From CAMCSH01 sp043748535 (GTDB lineage Bacteria > Verrucomicrobiota > Lentisphaeria > Lentisphaerales > Lentisphaeraceae), in the NCBI GenBank assembly GCA_043748535.1, contig JAYTMY010000162.1:1-5936 (forward strand): a stretch of 5,936 nucleotides of DNA, written 5' to 3'. Positions 1-5,936 of this stretch are shown here, piece by piece; position 1 is the first letter of the stretch; each line of letters opens with the position of its first letter. The translations under genes and the position numbers were made by a program. The notes under the pieces were generated by a model. It was not told the DNA's origin, did not search any database, and saw only the letters and a list, made by a program, of their open reading frames with translations.

Positions 1-888
1 GGCGGCAACGCTTATTCGACCCCCTCCATGCTGCGTCTGAGCTCCATCGGTGAAGATCATTTGCTGACTTACCTCGCGGATAGCGGCAGCAACACCTCGT
101 TGTGGAGGTCGCTCCCCGGCTTCCACTGGAGCGCAGCGGTGAGCAAGGCCAAGCTCGGCTCCCAAGTTCTCGCCGTCCACGCCTCCGACAAGACGCCGCT
201 CCTCGTCACCCGTCCCGCCGGCAACGGTCAGGTGCTCTTCCTCGGCAGCGACTCGGCCTGGCGCTGGCGCCGCGGCGTCGAAGACCTGTACCACTACCGT
301 TTCTGGGGTCAAGTGGTGCGTTGGATGGCGTCGCGTCGTCACTCCTCCGCTTCTGAGAATTGCCGCCTCTTCATGAGCCCCGAGCGGCCTTCGCAAGGCG
401 ACCAGGTAGATGTCCAGGGTACTCTTTTCGGCCCTGGGGGCGTCCCTTTCACAGGGGCTGAAACGCAGCTTCGCATCGTTCCGCCCAGTGGCGCCGAGCA
501 GACGCAGCAAATGCCTGAAAGTGAAGGTGCTTGGGGTGTCTATCGGACGCAATTCACGCCGGATCAGCCGGGTCAATGGAAAGTCATTCTGAGCTGCCCG
601 TCAAAAGGCATCACGCACGAATCGCGGATCGAAGTCGCCGGGGCAGAATTGGAGAAGGTCGGTGTTCCTGCCCGTCCCGCAGTGATGAAAGACATCGCCC
701 GCATCAGTGGCGGCGAAGTCCTCCCCCTCGAAGCGGGCGCGAAATCCTTGGCAAAACTGGCGGCCATGCCGCCGCCCCATCCTGATGAGCTGCGTTGGCG
801 CTTGCTCAGCCAAGTCTGGTGGGGCTTGCTGATCATCGGACTCTTCGCCGCTTACTGGCTCTTGCGCAAACGACTCGGCCTCATCTGA
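1..888 (+). CDS. Membrane-anchored glutamine-amidotransferase-like protein of a MoxR/BatA-type operon, C-terminal 295 residues (5' end outside window)
   Basis: The reading frame is open from base 1, so the ATG at 28 is probably an internal methionine and the gene starts upstream. Residues are numbered from base 1. Residues 72-109 carry the segment typical of the end of the GATase-like domain in these proteins: a G-N-G-Q-V-L-F-L-G strand, then a W-R-W-R-R-G-V-E-D-L-Y-H stretch and F-W-G-Q-V-V-R-W. Residues about 120-213 look like an Ig-like beta domain; Cys121 and Cys199 could form a disulfide if it is exported. Residues 226-252 resemble the 'IA..(S/T)GG' segment that often follows such domains. 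Residues 273-288 form one hydrophobic transmembrane helix followed by the basic tail RKR, which suggests a C-terminal anchor with the bulk of the protein outside the cytoplasm. The catalytic region of the GATase fold lies upstream, so activity cannot be judged; relatives are usually regarded as non-enzymatic (family knowledge, not tested here). It is 16 bases from the next gene and probably cotranscribed with it. Confidence 0.8.
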   Translation, partial: GGNAYSTPSMLRLSSIGEDHLLTYLADSGSNTSLWRSLPGFHWSAAVSKAKLGSQVLAVHASDKTPLLVTRPAGNGQVLFLGSDSAWRWRRGVEDLYHYRFWGQVVRWMASRRHSSASENCRLFMSPERPSQGDQVDVQGTLFGPGGVPFTGAETQLRIVPPSGAEQTQQMPESEGAWGVYRTQFTPDQPGQWKVILSCPSKGITHESRIEVAGAELEKVGVPARPAVMKDIARISGGEVLPLEAGAKSLAKLAAMPPPHPDELRWRLLSQVWWGLLIIGLFAAYWLLRKRLGLI

Positions 889-892
889 ACTC

Positions 893-897
893 CGGAG
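893..897 (+). promoter_or_regulatory. Ribosome-binding site (CGGAG) for the DUF4175-like gene
   Basis: CGGAG lies in the 16-base gap after the first gene, 7 bases before the ATG at 905. It supports that ATG over any internal start and matches the CGGAG used by the next two genes. Confidence 0.75.
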
Positions 898-904
898 CAA
901 TACC

Positions 905-3900
905 ATGAAACCCAAGTTCTCAAAACTTCCCGCGTCCTTGGCGACGAAACTCAGCACTGCTGAGGATCGTGCCCTCGGTCTGCTGAGCGTCAGTTCGATC
1001 CTCGTCGGGCTCGGCATCTTCCTGTCGCTGGTCATCCTGGTGTGGATTTCCGACCGCTTCATGGACACGCCGAAATGGCTGCGGCTAATCCTGCTGCTTG
1101 CCGCCACCTCACTGCTCGTCTGGACGGTGATTTCCTTCGTCCGCCGCCGTCTTCGCCTTTTATCCGGCCCCAACGAGATCGTCAATATCGTGCAGAACCA
1201 TTATCCCAAACTTGGCGACAGCCTGCAAGGTGCGGTCGAACTGGCTGATCCCTCGACCCGTCCGGCTAGCGTTTCATCCCGCCTCTGCGAAGCTGCCGTC
1301 GCTCAAGTGGCGAGCAGTGTCGAAGTGCTCGACTTTGACGCCGCGGTATCTCTCGATGAGCGCAATCGGACCATCCGACGGGTCAGCTTTGCGGCGGCCT
1401 TCACTGGCGCCTTTTTACTCGCCGACCACAATGCTTTGTGGTCCTCGGTGCAACGCGCTTTGATGCCCTTCAGCAACATCGAACGTCAGACTTTGGCCCG
1501 CTTCAAAGACCTTCCTTCTGAGCTCTATGTCGCCCGAGGCGAAGACTTTCCTTTGACCATCAGCCTCGATCTGAGTGCCAAAGTGGTCCCCACCAAGATC
1601 ACTTATTCCTACGACAATGAACCCTCGCAGACTGCCGAAGTGGTAGACGGCGTGGCGATGATCAAGCTGCGTGGCAAGTCGAAGGACGCCAAGATCAACT
1701 TCAGCGCCATGCCCGATGCGCGCGCCACGATGATCATCCGTCAGATCGACCGCCCGACGCTGAATCTTCTTGAAGCCCAGCTGAAGCTTCCTGCCTATCT
1801 TGGCGGCAACGGAACGCGTACGGTCGCCATCAACGGCGGTTCCCTGCAAGTGATTTCCGGCGGCACTTTGCGACTTGCCGGCCAGACCAGTTCCGTACTG
1901 AAACACGCCGGGGTCGAAGGTGGCTTCAAAGCGGCGTGCGACATCAAAGGCAAGAGCTTCCTCACGCCCGAAGTCACGCAGCCGAAAGATCTGATCAATC
2001 TTGAGCTACTGCTGAATTGGACCGACACTCACGGCATTTCCTCCCGCAGCGGGCAGGCTTTGGGAATCGTCTGGGTAACCGATGCGGCGCCCTTGGCCGA
2101 GGTCCATGACGTGAGCAGCGTCATCGCGGTGCTCGAGTCCGAAAGCATCCGTCTGCCGCTCCGGGCCAGCGACGACAACGGCCTGAAAAACCTCTCCATC
2201 GACATGGGCGTCCAGAGCACTGCTGCCGATGACAACGGCATCATCCGGCCGATTCATGCCAATGTTCTGGACGGCGATCCCGAGAAACGCGAATTGGCGG
2301 CTGACTACATGTTCCGTCCCCGCTCCTTGAAGATTCCGGCTGGTCATCGCGTTGCAGTTTGTGCCAGCGCTCTGGACTACCTGCCGGGTCGTGAAGCCAC
2401 CCGTTCCAGCCCGATCGTCATCCTCGTGCTCAGCCCGGAAGAACATGCGAAGTTGATCAAGGAACAGCTGGACGCGATGCAAGCGCGTCTCGAAGACCTG
2501 TCCTTGAAAGAAAAAGAAGCTGCCGAGATGAGTAAACAGCTGTCAAAAGAAGACTTGAAAACTCCTGAGGGTCAGCGCAAGCTCCAGGATGCCAAAGAAG
2601 GCGAAGAACGCCGCCAATCCGAGCTCGAAAAAGAGCTGAAGGAACTGGCCGAGCTGATGGCGGAAGCGGCGAAAAACAAGGAGTTCCCGAAAGACACCAT
2701 GTTGCAATGGAAAGAGGCCTTCAATAATCTGAAGGAAGCCTCGAAAGACAACATGTCGAAGGCGGCTTCGAAGCTCGATAAAGCGGCGCAGAATGCCGCG
2801 AAGCCTAAGGACGGCAAGCCCAGCGATGGCAAGCCGAACGACGGAAAACCCAGCGATGGCAAGCCCAGCGATGGCAAAGATGGCAAGCCCAGCGATGGCG
2901 AACCGCAAAATCAGGAAGAAGACGAGAAGAAGGACGCTGAAGAAGCTGCTGAAGAGCAGGAAAAAGCCGCCGAGAAGATGGCGGAGGCCGCCAAGAACAA
3001 TGCTGAGAAGCAGAAAAAAGCCCAGCTCGCCAGCATCGCCAAACGACTCCGCAAAGTGGCCAACGAAGAACGTGCGCTGTCGACCACGCTCAACGGCCTA
3101 GTCGCCAGCACCATCGGCCTGTCACCGGATAAACTGCCTCCCGCGGCGGCAAAAACCTTCCGTGCCGCCGTCGAAACACAATCAGCCCAAGCGACCGAAG
3201 CCAGCCGCCTTCTTTCCGACCTGCGCTACTTCCACTCTCTCACCAAGAATGAAGATTACGGCAAGGTTGCCGATGAGATGGAATCCAAGAAGACCTCAGA
3301 GGCCTTGGCGGCGATCACCGACATGATCTCTGGCAACCGTCCCGGCCAAGGCTCGGCCGAAAACCTCAAGTGGGCGGCGCTTTTTGATGCCTGGGCCAAG
3401 ATCATCGAGCCCAAGCCCGAAGAGGGTGGCGGTGGCGGCGGCAAACCCAAGCCGCCTGATGAGTTCGCCATCGAACTCTTCCGGGTCTTGACCGAGCAGC
3501 AGCAGATCTACAACGAGACCCGCTACCTCGAAGACAACAAGCTCAAGCTCGATCACGAAACCGAAACCGAAGAAGTCGCCCAGACGCAGAATAAACTGGC
3601 GACGGAACTCGATCAGCTCGCTGGCGAAGCTCCGAAACCCGAAATCGGCAAGGCGCTTGATGCCTGTATCGTTCTGATGAAAGAAGCGGCTAGCAACCTG
3701 CAGCAACATGCCTCTGATCAAGCCCTGACTCCCGAAGCGACGGTGGTCGAAATCATCACCAGCATGCTGCAGAAGCCGCCTCAGAAGCCGGGTGAGAAAA
3801 AAGACAAGCAGAAAGGCCAGAAGGAAGAGCAGGACGAGGCGATGCAAGCCATGCTCCAGGCGATGCAGGAGCAGATGAAGCGCGGCCAGAAATCCGGCGA

Positions 3901-4096
3901 GCAGGCCGGCCTGTCGGGCTTCAATGGTGGTACCGGACTCAACGGCAAGCCGGCGGAAGTCGGTGGCGGCGTCAACGAGCGCCGCACTCCTGCAGCCAGC
4001 GGCAGCGCCGCCCTGATCGAAGATGTCCCTGCCGAATATCGCGAAGCCTTTGAAAACTATTACAAAAAAGCGGAGCCTAAAATCCATGCGCCGTAA
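905..4096 (+). CDS. Large DUF4175-like membrane protein with extended coiled-coil half
   Basis: This 1063-residue protein has two clear transmembrane helices near the N-terminus (about 25-48 and 58-80) and a weaker third hydrophobic segment (about 159-174). Between them is a segment (88-114) with the pattern P-N-E-I-V...Y-P-K-L-G-D-S-L-Q-G-A-V-E-L, seen in PVC DUF4175-like proteins. Residues about 200-510 are beta-rich, probably Ig-like, and include A-S-D-D-N-G-L (421-427), a motif of this family. From about 512 the protein becomes strongly Lys/Glu/Ala/Gln-rich with heptad-like character (512-632 and 668-720), interrupted by a DGKPS repeat (636-668). Further helical stretches follow, with a six-Gly run at 841-846, a Met/Gln-rich helix (979-992) and a Gly-rich linker (1001-1022). 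The C-terminal V-P-A-E-Y-R...Y-Y-K-K (1041-1055) resembles the 'P..YR..V..YF' ending of relatives. Start: ATG with a CGGAG site 7 bases upstream. It probably acts as an envelope scaffold or partner of the MoxR/BatA-like system; this is inference. No catalytic motif was seen. Confidence 0.8.
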   Translation: MKPKFSKLPASLATKLSTAEDRALGLLSVSSILVGLGIFLSLVILVWISDRFMDTPKWLRLILLLAATSLLVWTVISFVRRRLRLLSGPNEIVNIVQNHYPKLGDSLQGAVELADPSTRPASVSSRLCEAAVAQVASSVEVLDFDAAVSLDERNRTIRRVSFAAAFTGAFLLADHNALWSSVQRALMPFSNIERQTLARFKDLPSELYVARGEDFPLTISLDLSAKVVPTKITYSYDNEPSQTAEVVDGVAMIKLRGKSKDAKINFSAMPDARATMIIRQIDRPTLNLLEAQLKLPAYLGGNGTRTVAINGGSLQVISGGTLRLAGQTSSVLKHAGVEGGFKAACDIKGKSFLTPEVTQPKDLINLELLLNWTDTHGISSRSGQALGIVWVTDAAPLAEVHDVSSVIAVLESESIRLPLRASDDNGLKNLSIDMGVQSTAADDNGIIRPIHANVLDGDPEKRELAADYMFRPRSLKIPAGHRVAVCASALDYLPGREATRSSPIVILVLSPEEHAKLIKEQLDAMQARLEDLSLKEKEAAEMSKQLSKEDLKTPEGQRKLQDAKEGEERRQSELEKELKELAELMAEAAKNKEFPKDTMLQWKEAFNNLKEASKDNMSKAASKLDKAAQNAAKPKDGKPSDGKPNDGKPSDGKPSDGKDGKPSDGEPQNQEEDEKKDAEEAAEEQEKAAEKMAEAAKNNAEKQKKAQLASIAKRLRKVANEERALSTTLNGLVASTIGLSPDKLPPAAAKTFRAAVETQSAQATEASRLLSDLRYFHSLTKNEDYGKVADEMESKKTSEALAAITDMISGNRPGQGSAENLKWAALFDAWAKIIEPKPEEGGGGGGKPKPPDEFAIELFRVLTEQQQIYNETRYLEDNKLKLDHETETEEVAQTQNKLATELDQLAGEAPKPEIGKALDACIVLMKEAASNLQQHASDQALTPEATVVEIITSMLQKPPQKPGEKKDKQKGQKEEQDEAMQAMLQAMQEQMKRGQKSGEQAGLSGFNGGTGLNGKPAEVGGGVNERRTPAASGSAALIEDVPAEYREAFENYYKKAEPKIHAP
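2810..2908 (+). repeat. In-frame tandem repeat, 15-base unit encoding DGKPS
   Basis: Seven units are visible: DGKPS, DGKPN, DGKPS, DGKPS, a shortened DGK, DGKPS and the diverged DGEPQ. The DNA unit is close to GAYGGCAAGCCCAGC, and several copies are identical or nearly so, which points to recent expansion by slippage or unequal exchange. The repeat lies between two coiled-coil stretches of the large protein and would form a flexible, charged, Pro/Gly-rich hinge. The partial DGK unit (residues 656-658) keeps the frame because it is 9 bases long. Confidence 0.9.
4071..4075 (+). promoter_or_regulatory. Ribosome-binding site (CGGAG) for the toroid gene, inside the upstream CDS
   Basis: CGGAG lies 10 bases before the ATG at 4086, within the last codons of the DUF4175-like gene. 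It decides the start of the next gene: the ATG at 4023 in the same frame would give 21 extra residues that hide the signal peptide. Confidence 0.7.
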
Positions 4097-5087
4097 CCTC
4101 TTCAGTTTCTGCACTGCCCTGCTCGCCAGCCTCGGATTGACGCACTCGGTGCAAGCTCAAATCCGCCCTTCGGGCATCCTCGGCGATCCGGTGCCACCGG
4201 AAGTCGAAGTGATGTACGACAAAGGCATCCGCTGGCTTGCCGCCCATCAGTCGCCAGATGGTACCTGGGGTAGCGGTGGCGAAGGCGGCCCCGGCATCAC
4301 CGGTCTCTGCGTCTTGTCGATCCTCGCGCATGGCGAGGACCCCAACTTCGGCCCCTACGCCTCAACAGTGAAAAAGGGCGTCACCGCGATCTTGCGTGGC
4401 CAGGACCGCACCGGTTATCTCGGGAGCTCGATGTATCACCATGGGTTTGGCACTCTCGCCCTTGCCGAGGCCTATGGCACGGTCGCCGACCCGAAGATCG
4501 GCCCGGCCTTGGAAAAAGCCGTTCAGTTGATTCTTGCCTCACAAGCTAATAACCCCACCGGCGGCTGGCGTTACGACCCCTCGGGCCGAGATTCCGACAC
4601 CACCGCCGCCGGCTGCTGCATGATGGCGCTGTACGCGGCGCGCAATGCCGGTATCAATGTGCCGGATGCAGCCATCGACAAGGGTCTCGAATACTACTCC
4701 CGTTGCCAGTCTCCCGACGGCGGTTTCGGCTACACCAGTCCTGGTGGCTCCAATACCCCTCGTTCGGCCATCGGCCTCTTGGTTTACGCCATCGGCAAAC
4801 ACAAAGACAGCGATGTCTTCCGCAAGGCGCTCGACTACGTACGAGCGCATCGCGATAACACCGAGCAGCACTACTACAATTACACCATTTACTACGTCCC
4901 CCAGGCCTTGTTCCAGTCTGATTATCAGGTCTGGAAGGAGTGGAATCGCAAGCACATCGAGACCTGCCGACAGCGTCAGCGCGCCGACGGCGCTTGGCAG
5001 GCCGGCGAAGGCGAAGCCTTCGGTACCGCCTCCACACTGCTTTCCATTGCTTTGAACTACCGCTATCTTCCCATCTACGAACGCTGA
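4086..5087 (+). CDS. Secreted prenyltransferase/squalene-oxidase-repeat (terpenoid-cyclase-like alpha/alpha-toroid) protein
   Basis: This 333-residue protein starts at the ATG at 4086, not at 4023: from 4086 it opens with a good signal peptide (M-R-R-N, a hydrophobic stretch to residue 18, then V-Q-A before Q25), and it has its own ribosome-binding site. The mature part shows QW-like repeats of the terpenoid cyclase / protein prenyltransferase toroid: QSPDGTW (55-61), a G-G-W-R-Y turn at 159-163, QSPDGGF (208-214) and QRADGAW (298-304). The segment D-S-D-T-T-A at 169-174 aligns with the class II cyclase DxDDTA motif but has Thr in place of the last Asp. The Y-Y..Y-T-I-Y-Y-V-P-Q-A-L-F-Q block (263-277) and the ending Y-R-Y-L-P-I-Y are common in PVC members of this family. 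At 333 residues it is about half the size of squalene-hopene cyclase and has one barrel, so true cyclisation is unlikely. It probably binds a ligand or protein outside the cytoplasm; the substrate is unknown. The start overlaps the upstream stop by 11 bases, which suggests translational coupling. Confidence 0.85.
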   Translation: MRRNLFSFCTALLASLGLTHSVQAQIRPSGILGDPVPPEVEVMYDKGIRWLAAHQSPDGTWGSGGEGGPGITGLCVLSILAHGEDPNFGPYASTVKKGVTAILRGQDRTGYLGSSMYHHGFGTLALAEAYGTVADPKIGPALEKAVQLILASQANNPTGGWRYDPSGRDSDTTAAGCCMMALYAARNAGINVPDAAIDKGLEYYSRCQSPDGGFGYTSPGGSNTPRSAIGLLVYAIGKHKDSDVFRKALDYVRAHRDNTEQHYYNYTIYYVPQALFQSDYQVWKEWNRKHIETCRQRQRADGAWQAGEGEAFGTASTLLSIALNYRYLPIYER

Positions 5088-5110
5088 AACCCAGACACTG
5101 AACCGATAAA

Positions 5111-5115
5111 CGGAG
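5111..5115 (+). promoter_or_regulatory. Ribosome-binding site (CGGAG) for the LamG-like gene
   Basis: CGGAG lies in the 36-base gap after the toroid gene, 8 bases before the ATG at 5124. The gap contains no hairpin or T-run, so I see no terminator between the two genes and readthrough is likely. Confidence 0.75.
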
Positions 5116-5123
5116 TACCTCTT

Positions 5124-5936
5124 ATGACGCGCAGTTTATTCCTCACGGCAGCCCTCCTCCCCCTTGGCCTCTGGGCAGAAATCAAGGTCCAGGACCCTTC
5201 GAAAACCCGGGAAGGCATCGCGGTCGAACAGGCTCGCAGCGAAACCGGTGCGCCGATCGCAAAAAGCGGCAACGACCAGATGTCCTTCCTCACCGGCGAC
5301 CGCAGCAGCGGCCAGATCCTCTCGATCGATCCCGCCAAGGGCCTGCTTTTCCAACTCGCCGATGCCGAACAGCCAGTCCTCTTCAAGACTGCACGCATCA
5401 ACAGCATCAACCTCGGCAGCACCGGCAGCGGCCAAGGTGGCGGTACGCGCGTCAACCTGACCAACGGCGATACCTTGATCGGCACGGTCACCGAAATCAG
5501 CGCCGATAAAGTCGTCCTCGATACCTGGTATGCCGGCACGCTCAATATCGAGCGGATGATGGTCAAGTCGATCTCCGCCGGCCAGGCCGCCGTGAAAAGC
5601 CTTTATGCCGGACCCGGCGACATGACTGGATGGAGCCGCCAAGGCAACGGTTGGTCGGTGAAGGACAACGGCCTCAATTTCGATGGCTCATACGGTACCA
5701 TCGGTCGCGAAGTGAAACTGCCGGAACGCAGCATCATGGAATTCACCATCGAACACCGCGGCAATCTTCAGGTCTCTGCGATCCTGTACTGCGACAACAA
5801 AGAAGCATCAGGCGGCAACGCCTACATGCTGACCTTCAACAATAACTACATCCAGGCCATGCGCGTCAGCAGCAACGAAGGGGGCGACACCATCGGCCAC
5901 TTCCCGATGCGTAACGGCCTCAAATCCGGCGCCCGG
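5124..5936 (+). CDS. Secreted protein with two GD-x3-G repeats and a LamG-like domain, N-terminal 271 residues (3' end outside window)
   Basis: The frame stays open to the last base, so the gene continues past the window. The ATG at 5124 has a CGGAG site 8 bases upstream and opens with a short signal peptide (hydrophobic to about residue 17, likely cleavage after W-A at 17-18). Two related beta-rich repeats follow at about 53-98 and 110-153; both carry G-D-x3-G-x-(I/V)-x2-I (58-68 and 115-125), and they are joined by a Gly/Ser-rich linker (99-109). The second repeat includes L-D-T-W-Y-A-G-T-L (132-140). From about 160 a LamG / concanavalin-like jelly roll appears to begin: L-Y-A-G-P-G-D-M-T-G-W, then G-T-I-G-R-E-V, M-E-F-T-I-E, and G-N-A-Y-M-L-T-F-N-N (231-240). 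Similar proteins are common and mostly uncharacterised in PVC genomes. A role in binding carbohydrate or envelope polymer is plausible but not shown. No catalytic residues can be assigned. Confidence 0.75.
   Translation, partial: MTRSLFLTAALLPLGLWAEIKVQDPSKTREGIAVEQARSETGAPIAKSGNDQMSFLTGDRSSGQILSIDPAKGLLFQLADAEQPVLFKTARINSINLGSTGSGQGGGTRVNLTNGDTLIGTVTEISADKVVLDTWYAGTLNIERMMVKSISAGQAAVKSLYAGPGDMTGWSRQGNGWSVKDNGLNFDGSYGTIGREVKLPERSIMEFTIEHRGNLQVSAILYCDNKEASGGNAYMLTFNNNYIQAMRVSSNEGGDTIGHFPMRNGLKSGAR

Noticed and set aside
601..1185. 194-residue open frame on the - strand across the first two genes.
   Set aside because: It crosses the junction of two well-supported + strand genes and has an Arg/Ser-rich composition with no motif. 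It is a shadow.
4023..4085. Upstream in-frame ATG giving a toroid protein longer by 21 residues.
   Set aside because: It lies deep in the upstream gene, and its extra residues hide the signal peptide. The ATG at 4086 has a CGGAG site and gives a normal secretory N-terminus.
3296..4114. Long 272-residue open frame on the - strand opposite the large gene.
   Set aside because: It mirrors the codon use of the Lys/Glu-rich coiled-coil region, has low-complexity Leu/Phe/Arg content and no recognisable domain or ribosome-binding site. It is a shadow.
4086..5087. Reading the toroid protein as a true squalene-hopene cyclase.
   Set aside because: It is about half the usual length, carries a signal peptide, and lacks an intact DxDD motif.
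5088..5123. Gap between the third and fourth genes examined for a terminator or promoter.
   Set aside because: No stem-loop, T-run or convincing -35/-10 pair is visible in its 36 bases; it holds only the ribosome-binding site.
5811..5821. The 11 bases ggcggcaacgc also occur at the window start (1-11), both encoding G-G-N-A.
   Set aside because: The match stops after 11 bases, in unrelated domains. Chance similarity, not a direct repeat or attachment site.

Overview
The window looks like part of one co-directional operon, all on the + strand, in a GC-rich Gram-negative bacterium, most likely of the Planctomycetota-Verrucomicrobiota (PVC) group. The lineage is inferred from the gene set. It holds the end of a membrane-anchored protein with a glutamine-amidotransferase-like fold, a very large coiled-coil membrane protein of the DUF4175 type, a secreted squalene-cyclase-like alpha/alpha-toroid protein, and a secreted protein with a LamG-like domain. 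The absence of neighbours that would fix the species leaves the exact lineage open.

Layout: 1-888 is the 3' part of a gene that begins upstream of the window. After 16 bases, 905-4096 encodes a 1063-residue protein with N-terminal membrane helices, extracytoplasmic beta-rich domains and a long Lys/Glu/Ala/Gln-rich coiled-coil half containing a DGKPS repeat. The third gene, 4086-5087, starts 11 bases inside the end of the second and encodes a 333-residue secreted toroid protein. After 36 bases the fourth gene starts at 5124 and runs off the window; 271 residues are visible. Each of the three complete starts has a CGGAG ribosome-binding site 7-10 bases upstream. No promoter, terminator, RNA gene, mobile element or CRISPR array was seen, and there is no gene-free stretch longer than 36 bases.

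How the genes may work together: the first two products resemble the tail of the MoxR ATPase / DUF58 / BatA-like (von Willebrand A) operons that are common in PVC bacteria. The MoxR, DUF58 and vWA genes would be expected upstream, but they are not in this window. Tight spacing and translational overlap suggest that the products are made together and act at the cell envelope: two membrane-anchored proteins with large extracytoplasmic domains, plus two exported partners. The biochemical role of this module is not established, and no enzymatic activity can be assigned from the sequence with confidence.
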